A stretch of 9,489 bases of DNA from Planctomycetota bacterium (GCA_015485455.1 WFTN01000467.1:1-9489); one strand, 5' to 3'; positions 1 through 6,988 are shown, counted from the first letter of the stretch. Notes: generated by a model from the sequence alone, not told the origin. Numbers and translations: made by a program.

Positions 1-33
1 CCATTCGTTTTCTCTCATATCCGGAATCTAATC

Positions 34-2202
34 ATGCGTCTTTCCGCACTTAGCATCCTTCTTCTCATTGGTTCTCTGGTTGCCCCGAGTTGGGCACTGT
101 CCCCGCAAAGCTCGAAACCTACGGCAAGAAATAGCCTTCAGTGGCAGGCTCCGTCGATTGAGGTCGCCACCTCCGTCAGGCGCGGCCGAACCGGGGAGAT
201 CATCTCTTGGAAAAAATTGTTGGAAGAACTCGCTGCCGCTGATGCTGTCTTCCTCGGAGAAACCCACGTTGACGAAACAACGCATCGGGCTGAGCTTGCT
301 GTTTATCAAGGCCTACTCGCCAAGCGGGACGGCAAAGTGGTTCTCGCCATGGAGATGTTTGAGCGCGATGAACAGGAAGCCTTGGACCGCTATCTCAGTG
401 GTGAAGTGACCGAGAAGGAGTTTCTTAAGTCTTCTCGCCCGTGGAGCAATTACCGCACGGCCTATCGCCCCATGATTGAGGCTGCCAAGAAAGCTGGTCA
501 GCCCGTGGTGGCGGCTAACTTCCCGCGCCCTATGCGTCGGGTGGTTGCTCAAGGTGGTTTAGAAGCTCTGAATAATCTACCCGATGAGAAAAAGAGGCTT
601 GTGCCCCAAGAGATCAAAGCCAACACGAAGGACTATTGGCGCCGAGTCGACAACGCCGTTCGCGGTCATATCGCCATGATGCGCCCTCGGGAAGGCGACG
701 ACGAGAGGTTGCTCTCGACCCAAACTTTGTGGGACAACTCCATGGGCGAAAGCTGTTCTCTGGCTTTGGATGCACATCCTGGATACGCCGTCATGCACGT
801 CAATGGGGGCTTCCACACTTCTTACTGGAGTGGCACCGCTCGGCAATTCAAGCTGAGAAAACCTAAGGCCAAAATGCTCACTGTCGACATCCGGGGAACG
901 GCCAACCCATCCACAGCCCGGCTGACCGGCGCCCCCACCGCCGACTACGTCATTTTTGCCGAATCCAGGGCCAGAGATCTCAACGAAGGGACGTGGGCAG
1001 TCACGACGGCCAAAGAAATTGAATACTTGCTCCATGTCCCTCGTAATATCGCAGCAGGAAAAAAAGTGCCTCTTCTTATCTGGTTCGCCGACGATGGCCT
1101 GACCGCAAAGGACGGTATGCAGCTATGGAAGAGTCGCTTAGGCAAGGAAGCTGCCATTGCGGTTATTGAGTCCCCTTATCCTGCGGTGCAATTCGACCTG
1201 GGAACTGGGGGCAGGTGGTTCTGGCCTGAGAGTTTCTCTGAGGATATCGGGGCTCTCAATCAAGTGGTTGAGCGCACCTGGGGCTATGTTTCTCGCTACT
1301 ATCCCGTCGATCCTCAACGGCTTGTTGTGGCCGGGGAAGGGGCTGGCGCCACAGTCGCTGCAAGTACGGCTATCATGAGTGGGCGTATGGATCTCAACGT
1401 CGTGGCTTTCTCCCCCCGTCGCTATGCCAAGATCAAAGACTTCCCTTTGCCTTTGCCAGAACTGAGAGGGGAGGACCCTGCCTTGAATAAAATGTTGCGC
1501 ATCGTCTTGCCTGAGCCCGACCGAGCTTGGTGGCAAGGCGAATTGGCCGAATACGAAGGCATTGGCATCAAGAGCGAGATGATCGAGGTTTCTACCGATC
1601 CTTGGCAACGGGAAAGTCACAATGAGTCGACTTTGCGAGCTGCCCTCGGTCTTCATGGCCTTGTTCAAGAGACTGAGAGAACCCGAGAGCACATTGTAGC
1701 CTCAAAGGCCAGCCCCAGAGGGTGGTATTGGGCTCGTCTGAAGGCCTTGCAAGCCAAGAGTGGCGTCGCTGTGGCTGTCTTGACTCCGGATCAAGCCAGC
1801 AAGTCTGAGGGCTCTCGCGAACTGTCCTTGGCGGTGAAAGCCGAAGACTACACATCACCCTTCGCGCTGCCTCGCTGTCCAGGTCCTTTTGGTGGCACGA
1901 CAGTCATTGTCCTCCCTGCCAATATCTCGGAAACGGAGAAATCGGCGTGGGTAGCCATTCTTGATTCGAAACCTCTCAGCAAGGTGAGTCGATTCTTACG
2001 CTTGCGCTTGGCTATGCCAGACGGCGAGTTCGGCCTGCACAACATGCTCACTCAACTGAAGGAAAAAGGGCGGAAGAATGTCCTCATTGTGCCAGCCATG
2101 TTTTGCGCTGACCCAGCTTTCATGCAAAAACTGAGTCAGAATGTTGGCAACTTGGGTGACCAAATGACCATCCATTGGCGTCCTGGTTTGGGTGCCAAGT
2201 AA
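34..2202 (+). CDS. Secreted ChaN-like (Tiki/DUF399-type) protein with a serine-less alpha/beta-hydrolase-like region
   Basis: A 722-residue protein. Residues 1-21 form a Sec signal peptide (MRLS, a hydrophobic stretch, then S-W-A before the likely cleavage site); there is no lipobox, so it is probably periplasmic. Residues about 55-290 match the ChaN haem-binding/Tiki-like fold: GETH at 75-78, AMEMF at 105-109, RPWSNY at 135-140 followed by YRPMIEAAKKAG, AANFPRP near 170, and VNGGFH ending at H261. H78, E107 and H261 are the expected conserved polar positions. Known ChaN proteins are haem-associated lipoproteins of about 300 residues, so this one is more than twice the usual length. Residues about 330-540 look like an alpha/beta hydrolase, but the nucleophile elbow reads GEGAG at 434-438, with Gly436 where Ser is expected. 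The last 70 residues (a stretch like NVLIVPAMFCADPAFM) weakly recall a CbiX/ferrochelatase-like fold. No strong ribosome binding site precedes the ATG, but the signal peptide supports this start. Function is inferred: haem or metal-tetrapyrrole binding, or a Tiki-like protease-related role. Confidence 0.82.
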   Translation: MRLSALSILLLIGSLVAPSWALSPQSSKPTARNSLQWQAPSIEVATSVRRGRTGEIISWKKLLEELAAADAVFLGETHVDETTHRAELAVYQGLLAKRDGKVVLAMEMFERDEQEALDRYLSGEVTEKEFLKSSRPWSNYRTAYRPMIEAAKKAGQPVVAANFPRPMRRVVAQGGLEALNNLPDEKKRLVPQEIKANTKDYWRRVDNAVRGHIAMMRPREGDDERLLSTQTLWDNSMGESCSLALDAHPGYAVMHVNGGFHTSYWSGTARQFKLRKPKAKMLTVDIRGTANPSTARLTGAPTADYVIFAESRARDLNEGTWAVTTAKEIEYLLHVPRNIAAGKKVPLLIWFADDGLTAKDGMQLWKSRLGKEAAIAVIESPYPAVQFDLGTGGRWFWPESFSEDIGALNQVVERTWGYVSRYYPVDPQRLVVAGEGAGATVAASTAIMSGRMDLNVVAFSPRRYAKIKDFPLPLPELRGEDPALNKMLRIVLPEPDRAWWQGELAEYEGIGIKSEMIEVSTDPWQRESHNESTLRAALGLHGLVQETERTREHIVASKASPRGWYWARLKALQAKSGVAVAVLTPDQASKSEGSRELSLAVKAEDYTSPFALPRCPGPFGGTTVIVLPANISETEKSAWVAILDSKPLSKVSRFLRLRLAMPDGEFGLHNMLTQLKEKGRKNVLIVPAMFCADPAFMQKLSQNVGNLGDQMTIHWRPGLGAK

Positions 2203-2226
2203 GAGAAGCTCACCCTCCCTGATTTC

Positions 2227-2266
2227 GACTTCATGAACAAAGAGATAGCGCTTTGTTCATGAAGTC
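2227..2266. terminator. Perfect 16-bp inverted repeat, probable terminator or regulatory hairpin
   Basis: The left arm GACTTCATGAACAAAG (2227-2242) is exactly complementary to the right arm CTTTGTTCATGAAGTC (2251-2266), with an 8-base loop (AGATAGCG). It begins 24 bases after the ChaN-like stop codon, the right place for a transcription terminator. The arms are AT-rich and the downstream bases (ATCCTTTCTTGC) are only pyrimidine-rich, not a clean U-run. A factor-assisted terminator, an mRNA-stabilising 3' stem or a protein-binding palindrome are alternatives. Confidence 0.55.
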
Positions 2267-2410
2267 ATCCTTTCTTGCTCATCTCTGGGCCCATTTTCTT
2301 CATTTCTGCACAGCCCCGGAAGAACTCCCCCTGATTGGGCTCGACGCACGCCTTCCAAGGGCTATCATAGCCCCTTGCTCATGTTGGGGACTTTTACCCT
2401 TCGTGCAGCG

Positions 2411-2423
2411 AAAGGAGGAAGAG
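2411..2423 (+). promoter_or_regulatory. Strong Shine-Dalgarno that fixes the start of the PLP-enzyme gene
   Basis: AAAGGAGG at 2411-2418 lies 5 bases before the ATG at 2424. This near-perfect site, followed at once by a twin-arginine signal (MNRREVLK), decides the start in favour of 2424 over the longer in-frame TTG at 2253. Confidence 0.85.
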
Positions 2424-3584
2424 ATGAATCGTCGTGAAGTCCTAAAAAGTGGGGCCCTGGTTTTGGGAGCGGGTGCTATGGCTGGAGATTCTGGCAAGTC
2501 TGAAGAAAAGGACATGATTGAGCATGTCTTGCAGGAAGGGCCGATCAAGCTTACGCGGGATTGCCTCGATCTAGATGCTCAGGAATCGACGTCATTGATG
2601 TCCTACTTGGCGAAAAACCGAGAGATCGTCTTTGGCCAATACTCCACGGGGGGCATTGTCCGAGAGTTAGAGGAAAAACTGGCGGCTGTGTTGGGCAAAG
2701 AAGATGCTATCTTCATGCCCACAGGAACGTTGGCCAACCATCTGGCCCTCAGGTCCCATTGCCAAGGCGATCATCACCGTGTCATCACCCAGGCTGAGAG
2801 TCATGTCTACAATGACAGTGGCGATGGAGCCCAGCGATTGGCGGGGCTGAATGTCATGCCCCTGGCCCCAGGGGCTGCTTCGTTTCGATTGGCTGAGGTC
2901 GAAGAGAGGGTTCAACGATCTCGGTCGAGCAAAGTGAAATTCGACGTGGGGGCCATCGCGATTGAGTCGCCAGTTCGTCGGAGAGCGAATACTCATTTTC
3001 CTTTCGACGAGATGAAGAGGATTAGCAGGTTCGCTAAAGAAAATGAGATCGCCATGCACTTGGATGGAGCGCGGATCTTTATCGAGTCAGCATACACGGG
3101 CATCGATGTGAAAGACTATGCCAGGCAATTCGATTCTGTTTATGTGTCTCTCTACAAGACTTTTCACAGCCCATCGGGAGCGATCTTGGCTGGGCCTAAG
3201 TCGATGATCGAAGGCATGTATCATACTCGCCGTTTGTACGGGGCGAGCATGCCTCAGGTTTGGCCTTTTGTCGCCATCGCCTTGGCATTTGTGGATGGTA
3301 CGGTCGATCGATTGCGTACCGCCATTGCAGTCTTCGATGGTTTGATGGCGAACTTAGAGAACCACAAGAGCTTCCAGTTCGATGCCATCCCTCATGGCAC
3401 CAACATCACCAAGATGCGGCTCAAGGGAGCTGACCCCCAAGAGTTTCGGGCAAAGCTAGCCAATCGCGGTATTATTCTGCCACCAGCCAATCTCGAAACC
3501 GGCGTCTTTAATTTGAAAACCAATGAAACGCTGAACCGCCATGGTGCATCGCAATTGGCCGAGGCATTTCGAGCTTGCATCTAA
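2424..3584 (+). CDS. Tat-signal, threonine-aldolase-like PLP-dependent lyase
   Basis: A 386-residue fold-type I PLP enzyme of the threonine aldolase/beta-eliminating lyase family. Known members cleave threonine or other beta-hydroxy amino acids to glycine and an aldehyde. Visible landmarks: phosphate-binding TGTLAN at 100-105; SHVY with H127 at the ring-stacking position; E181-S-P in place of the usual ENTH; HLDGAR at 212-217 with D214 for the pyridine nitrogen; and the Schiff-base Lys245 in VSLYKTFHSPSGA. The usual C-terminal substrate-carboxylate Arg segment (R-L-V-T-H in relatives) reads NLKTNETLN, so substrate choice may differ. The N-terminus MNRREVLKSGALVLGAGAMAG has the twin-arginine pair R3-R4, a short hydrophobic region and an A-M-A cleavage site, which suggests export of the folded holoenzyme or membrane anchoring. 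It heads a likely operon with the two genes downstream (gaps 22 and 3 bp). The fold is clear; substrate and location are inferred. Confidence 0.85.
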   Translation: MNRREVLKSGALVLGAGAMAGDSGKSEEKDMIEHVLQEGPIKLTRDCLDLDAQESTSLMSYLAKNREIVFGQYSTGGIVRELEEKLAAVLGKEDAIFMPTGTLANHLALRSHCQGDHHRVITQAESHVYNDSGDGAQRLAGLNVMPLAPGAASFRLAEVEERVQRSRSSKVKFDVGAIAIESPVRRRANTHFPFDEMKRISRFAKENEIAMHLDGARIFIESAYTGIDVKDYARQFDSVYVSLYKTFHSPSGAILAGPKSMIEGMYHTRRLYGASMPQVWPFVAIALAFVDGTVDRLRTAIAVFDGLMANLENHKSFQFDAIPHGTNITKMRLKGADPQEFRAKLANRGIILPPANLETGVFNLKTNETLNRHGASQLAEAFRACI

Positions 3585-3606
3585 GAATCAAAAGAGGATG
3601 AAACTC

Positions 3607-5817
3607 ATGGTCGTTCAATCAAGAAAACTCTTGCTCCTGGCCCTGGTTGTGCTGGTTCTGGCACCTCATGTTGCCAAGGCCCAGAGTCGCTTGGCCATTG
3701 TTGGTGGCACTCTCATAGACGTCAGCAATTTCGGTCGATCGACGAACGACAAGACGGGCCAAACGATTTTGGTTAAAGATGGGCGTATCACTGCCGTCGG
3801 GCCCTCCGCAGAAATAACCGTGCCTTCAGGTTTCTTCAAGATCAACGCTGCAGGTAAGTTCATTACCCCAGGTTTGGTGGACGGGTTTGCTGTTCTTAAT
3901 AACCAAGCCTACGCCCAGGCCTACCTGGCCATGGGTGTCACAACGATTGTGGGGGTGAGTGGCGGGCGACGAGGCCCTCTTTTTCGTGACGCTGATCCTG
4001 GGCCGACAATCTATCGCTTGGAAGACGTGGGTTTTGAAGAGAAAACAGAAGACGAACTACTCGAACGCTTGGAGACGATCGCTAAAGACGATGTGAAAGT
4101 CGCTCTTTTGATGTACAGCCTTACCCCAGAAAAGCTGAGGCTCCTAACTCGCCGTGCGAAAGAATTGGGGTTGGCCACCATCGGTGAACTCGCCCGGTCT
4201 CGTTATGTCGATGGTATGAATTATGGCGTGGACGCCTTCGTTCATACAACACGCTATTCCCTCGGGATGGCCAATGACGAGATGATCGCGGGCATTGCTC
4301 AAGAACCATTCAGCAACGAGCTTCACAGTCCGAAATGGAAGTACTATCGTTGGCTATCAAGCTTGGATGCTGAGGATCCTCAAATTGTGTCCTACTCCAA
4401 GCGCTTGGCCAAATCGGATTCATTTATCATTCCAACTGCTGGTTTGCTCTATTTGCATCGACCCCACGCCCGGAATCCTTGGACTTATCCCGCGGCCTCA
4501 TTGATTGATCCCAAAGATGTGAACCGGCCAGCCAGTAAGACCACTGGGATTCCTAATTGGACTCTCGATCAACTCGCAGCTTACCGGGCTTTAGCGAGGG
4601 CTACGGAGCATATTGAGAAATCGAACCGCGCTGCTGGCTGCAAGTATTTGGCAGGCAGTGGTACAGATGTTTGGGGCACCATGCCGGGTATTTCTCTTCA
4701 CACAGAATTAGCGTCCTTGGTGCGCTGGGGTATGACTCCCCGTGAAGCTTTGGCCTGTGCTACCTCTAACTATGCCAAAGCCTATCGTTGGTATGAACTT
4801 GGCCAAGTGCAGGCCGGGAAACGCGGGGATATCTTGATCTTGAACGCTGATCCGCGTTTGAGTGTGGCCAATCTTCAGGCCATTCATCGGGTCGTAGCCA
4901 GAGGGGCCGTCCTTGATCCAAACGCCCTCTTGGTGGATCCAGGTAAGGACAATGGCAAAATCTTGCTGTCGAAAACTTGGCAGCGCAGCAGACGTTATCT
5001 CGACAAAAAATATGACTTTCTCAACGACGTCAAGATCGACAACATGACCTATCGCAGCAACTGTTTGGAGGTCACGGGCGTGATCGCCCAACCAAAGAAA
5101 CCTGGAAAGTACCCTTGTGTGATTTATCTCCGAGGTGGCAACCGCGATTTTGGCCAAATCACGGATCGCCAACGTGTTGCCATCATGGGCAAGATCGCAA
5201 GCTGGGGTTACGTTGTGGTGGGAAGCAACTACCGGGGCGTTGCCGGGGGCACGGGCATTGAAGAATTCGGGGGTGCGGAAGTCCACGATGTTCTTAATCT
5301 CATTCCTCTTCTTGAAAGTCTGCCCAATGCTGATGCTACGCGCATTGGAATCAGAGGTGGAAGCCGTGGTGGCATGATGACCTACCTCACCATGAAAGCC
5401 ACCGACAGGATCAAAGCGGCGGTGGTTCGTGCCGGTCTTTCGGACTTGGTTCGCTGGCGTCAAGAGAGGGGGGAGATGGAGACGGTGTTCCGTGATCTCA
5501 TTCCCGACTACGATCGTTTGGGAGATACAACTCTACGTGCTCGCTCGGTTGTGGCTTGGCCAGAGAAGCTCAAGAGCAAAGGACCTCTTCTCATTCTTCA
5601 TGGTACGGCCGATTGGCGTATTCTCCCAGGCTCCAGTTTGTCCTTGGCCGAGGCTCTGCAAAAGGTGAAGCACCCTTATCGTTTGATGATGCTGGCAGGT
5701 AGCGACCATGGTCTCTCTGAGCACCGAAAAGAAGTCGCTGACCTGACGAGGATGTGGTTAGATCGCTATGTTAAGAACGATGGTAAGAGTCCAGACCTCA
5801 AGTTACATGGAAACTAA
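3607..5817 (+). CDS. Secreted fusion: degenerate amidohydrolase plus S9-type (prolyl-oligopeptidase-like) alpha/beta hydrolase
   Basis: A 736-residue protein from the ATG at 3607, which has AAAAGAGG 9 bases upstream. An in-frame ATG at 3598 (MKLM...) sits directly on that site and is less likely. Residues 1-25 are a Sec signal peptide ending A-K-A before Q26. Residues about 28-440 are an imidazolonepropionase/prolidase-like amidohydrolase: an N-terminal beta-sandwich strand (IVGGTLIDV), ITPGLVDG at 86-93, K164 in DDVKV, H213 in VDAFVH, GSGTD with D354, then the typical tail MTPREALACATSNYAKA and KRGDILIL. The HxH metal motif that should follow PGLVD is F94-A-V96, and the next metal His position reads G193-E194-L195, so metal binding is probably impaired. 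Residues about 478-736 form an alpha/beta hydrolase with an intact triad: Ser586 in GGSRGG, Asp669 in HGTAD, His701 in GSDHG. Relatives cleave peptides or esters. The real activity probably lies in the C-terminal half; substrate unknown. Confidence 0.85.
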   Translation: MVVQSRKLLLLALVVLVLAPHVAKAQSRLAIVGGTLIDVSNFGRSTNDKTGQTILVKDGRITAVGPSAEITVPSGFFKINAAGKFITPGLVDGFAVLNNQAYAQAYLAMGVTTIVGVSGGRRGPLFRDADPGPTIYRLEDVGFEEKTEDELLERLETIAKDDVKVALLMYSLTPEKLRLLTRRAKELGLATIGELARSRYVDGMNYGVDAFVHTTRYSLGMANDEMIAGIAQEPFSNELHSPKWKYYRWLSSLDAEDPQIVSYSKRLAKSDSFIIPTAGLLYLHRPHARNPWTYPAASLIDPKDVNRPASKTTGIPNWTLDQLAAYRALARATEHIEKSNRAAGCKYLAGSGTDVWGTMPGISLHTELASLVRWGMTPREALACATSNYAKAYRWYELGQVQAGKRGDILILNADPRLSVANLQAIHRVVARGAVLDPNALLVDPGKDNGKILLSKTWQRSRRYLDKKYDFLNDVKIDNMTYRSNCLEVTGVIAQPKKPGKYPCVIYLRGGNRDFGQITDRQRVAIMGKIASWGYVVVGSNYRGVAGGTGIEEFGGAEVHDVLNLIPLLESLPNADATRIGIRGGSRGGMMTYLTMKATDRIKAAVVRAGLSDLVRWRQERGEMETVFRDLIPDYDRLGDTTLRARSVVAWPEKLKSKGPLLILHGTADWRILPGSSLSLAEALQKVKHPYRLMMLAGSDHGLSEHRKEVADLTRMWLDRYVKNDGKSPDLKLHGN

Positions 5818-5820
5818 TCA

Positions 5821-6336
5821 ATGAGCACAACCAACATTCCTGATTCCTTGCCAAGTCGAGAAGAGTACTACATGGGTATTGCCATGGCCGTTCGGGGCCG
5901 GGCGAATTGTCGTGGGAGTCGTGTTGGCGCTATTGTTGTGAAGGACAATCGCATTGTCTCAACGGGTTATAACGGCACTCCTTCAGGCATGACGAACTGT
6001 TTGGACGGCGGCTGCCATCGATGCAGCAACCGGGAGCTCTACCCCAAGGGGCAGGCCTACGATTTGTGCATTTGCGTTCACGCTGAGCAAAATGCTCTCT
6101 TGGCCGCAGCTCGCTTCGGAATTTCAGTGGAAGGCGCTGACGTTTACACCACCATGCAACCTTGTTTTGGCTGTATCAAAGAGATGCTTCAGGTGCGTGT
6201 TGAGCGTGTCTACTTTCTGCACCCTTGGGTTCCAGCAGAAGAAGGCCAGGCCGAATACGCTCGCCTCCAAGAGCGCTTCCCCGGCGGTCTTCGACAACTC
6301 TCCATGGATGACCCTTGGTATGGCCGCCCCAAGTGA
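5821..6336 (+). CDS. Deoxycytidylate (dCMP) deaminase
   Basis: A 171-residue zinc-dependent cytidine/deoxycytidylate deaminase family protein. It is expected to convert dCMP to dUMP in the cytoplasm, supplying thymidylate synthase. Evidence: G-Y-N-G-T-P-S-G near 56-63 (substrate loop); a Cys-rich CLDGGCHRC segment that in the ComEB/dCMP deaminase family builds an extra zinc site; catalytic HAE at 87-89 (zinc ligand H87, proton shuttle E89); and PCFGC at 114-118 with zinc ligands C115 and C118. Length is typical. There is no signal peptide, unlike every other gene in this cluster. The ATG lies 3 bases after the preceding stop codon, so translation is probably coupled; the upstream GGAAA is only a weak ribosome binding site. 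The other pyrimidine-pathway candidate nearby is the thymidylate-kinase-like gene at the right edge. Confidence 0.93.
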   Translation: MSTTNIPDSLPSREEYYMGIAMAVRGRANCRGSRVGAIVVKDNRIVSTGYNGTPSGMTNCLDGGCHRCSNRELYPKGQAYDLCICVHAEQNALLAAARFGISVEGADVYTTMQPCFGCIKEMLQVRVERVYFLHPWVPAEEGQAEYARLQERFPGGLRQLSMDDPWYGRPK

Positions 6337-6412
6337 TTCTTAGGATACGAGATTCGAAGCTTGGCGTTGTAGTATGAGGGGGCGGCACGGGGGGGTGCTC
6401 GTATCGATATAA

Positions 6413-6441
6413 GCTAATTCAAAATGTGATCTTGAATTAGC
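6413..6441. terminator. Candidate bidirectional terminator hairpin
   Basis: GCTAATTCAA (6413-6422) pairs perfectly with TTGAATTAGC (6432-6441) across a 9-base loop, between two convergent genes. No clean U-run follows on either strand, so this is a hairpin in a terminator position rather than a textbook intrinsic terminator. Confidence 0.45.
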
Positions 6442-6530
6442 CCATGCTTGGCATGAGGTGTTCGTTTGGCACCATGATTGAGAGAAATATGACAACGCGG
6501 TTGAAGGTGGCAGCTCAGCAATCTCCGGCG

Positions 6531-6560
6531 GTCACTCTGTCTGGATCGCGATAGAGTGGC
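6531..6560 (-). terminator. Candidate terminator of the small membrane protein gene
   Basis: CACTCTGTC (6533-6541) pairs with GATAGAGTG (6550-6558), with one G-U pair and an 8-base loop; a further G-C/T-G pair extends it to 6531-6560. It lies 17 bases beyond the stop codon of the - strand gene. No U-run follows. Confidence 0.35.
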
Positions 6561-6577
6561 GAAGCGTTGATGGTGAG

Positions 6578-6787
6578 CTATAGGCGCCAGCGGAAGGGCG
6601 CCCAAAGTAAGATTGCACTCGCGAGTAAGAGAACGAGGGTGTTCGGGGCTAGGTAAGGCATGAGCATCAGACCGCCTCCACAGGCCATGGCAACGAAACG
6701 TCCTTCTTTTCTTCCGTAGATGAAATATCCCATACCGATCGAACCAAGAATGATGTGGGCCATGAGGGTTCCTGTGCTCAGATCCAC
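6578..6787 (-). CDS. Small conserved-looking membrane protein
   Basis: A 69-residue hydrophobic protein starting at a GTG (6787). AAGGAG at 6800-6795 on the same strand lies 7 bases before it, a well-placed ribosome binding site that favours this GTG over the ATG at 6763 and over longer frames. Residues 9-25 (GSIGMGYFIYGRK), about 31-46 and 49-64 are hydrophobic, suggesting two or three short membrane segments, with Arg/Lys at 26-30 and at the C-terminus (FRWRL). G-S-I-G-x-G-Y-F-x-Y-G-x-K resembles a widespread family of tiny uncharacterised membrane proteins, sometimes labelled amino-acid transport protein without proof; I recall this pattern but cannot confirm it here. It is divergent from the GH109 gene, and its leader contains a strong stem-loop. 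No function is assigned. Confidence 0.72.
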   Translation of the reverse strand: MDLSTGTLMAHIILGSIGMGYFIYGRKEGRFVAMACGGGLMLMPYLAPNTLVLLLASAILLWAPFRWRL

Positions 6788-6870
6788 AGTTAATCTCCTT
6801 CTCGCGGGGTGTACTTTCGAAGACCCATTTTCTTTGAACTGTCCTGGCACCGACCTTGATGGGGAATGTC

Positions 6871-6908
6871 TCCCGTGATCTCCCTTTCGGAGATTCTTGT
6901 TCACGGGA
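6871..6908. repeat. Compound stem-loop upstream of the small membrane protein gene
   Basis: TCCCGTG (6871-6877) pairs with CACGGGA (6902-6908), and stacked inside it ATCTCC (6878-6883) pairs with GGAGAT (6889-6894) around a CTTTC loop, leaving a 7-base one-sided bulge. It lies 84 bases before the GTG start of the - strand gene, so it may form in that gene's leader RNA. A regulatory role is inferred only. Confidence 0.5.
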
Positions 6909-6963
6909 ATGAGGGTATCTCATTTGTCAATTTCTGGAAACTTCGAATTGAGGCCCTTGGGCT

Positions 6964-6988
6964 GACTTTCGGCACGATGTCGAAAGTC
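6964..6988. repeat. 11-bp hairpin with triloop in the GH109 leader
   Basis: GACTTTCGGCA (6964-6974) pairs with TGTCGAAAGTC (6978-6988) with one G-U pair and a CGA triloop. It lies about 130 bases upstream of the GH109 start. It could be an operator, a leader-RNA hairpin or an old terminator; no U-run follows. Confidence 0.5.

Larger units (their letters stand above)
2203..2423. other. Intergenic region between the ChaN-like gene and the PLP-enzyme cluster
   Basis: A 221-bp gap with no credible gene. It holds the strong inverted repeat at 2227-2266 and a weaker hairpin at 2359-2373 (GGGCTA, loop TCA-type, TAGCCC). An open frame from a TTG at 2253 runs into the downstream gene, but it lacks a ribosome binding site and would bury a Tat signal, so this stretch is best read as terminator plus promoter/leader for the following cluster. 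I could not pick out a convincing -35/-10 pair. Confidence 0.6.
6337..6577. other. Convergent intergenic region with several hairpins
   Basis: No credible gene in 241 bp between the dCMP deaminase stop and the stop of the - strand membrane protein. It holds an 8-bp inverted repeat GATACGAG (6344-6351)/CTCGTATC (6398-6405) enclosing a G-rich run (five Gs at 6378, seven Gs at 6389), and hairpins at 6413-6441, 6443-6455 and 6531-6560. The position between converging genes fits bidirectional termination. Confidence 0.6.

Noticed and set aside
1138..1692. 184-codon - strand frame inside the ChaN-like gene
   Set aside because: Shadow of a well-supported + strand gene; composition is unlike a real protein.
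2253..2423. N-terminal extension of the PLP-enzyme gene from a TTG
   Set aside because: No ribosome binding site, overlaps the perfect inverted repeat, and would bury a Tat signal that sits directly behind an ideal Shine-Dalgarno.
3541..3606. Longer start of the amidohydrolase fusion, overlapping the preceding gene
   Set aside because: It would put 22 polar residues before a clean Sec signal peptide; the ribosome binding site fits the ATG at 3607.
4708..5463. 251-codon open frame on the - strand
   Set aside because: It lies wholly within the fusion gene, shows no recognisable motif or ribosome binding site, and is explained by codon bias of the real + strand gene.
6414..6923. 169-codon - strand frame over the intergenic region
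   Set aside because: Its sequence is Arg/His/Ser-rich and low in plausibility, and it overlaps the better-supported 69-residue membrane protein in another frame.
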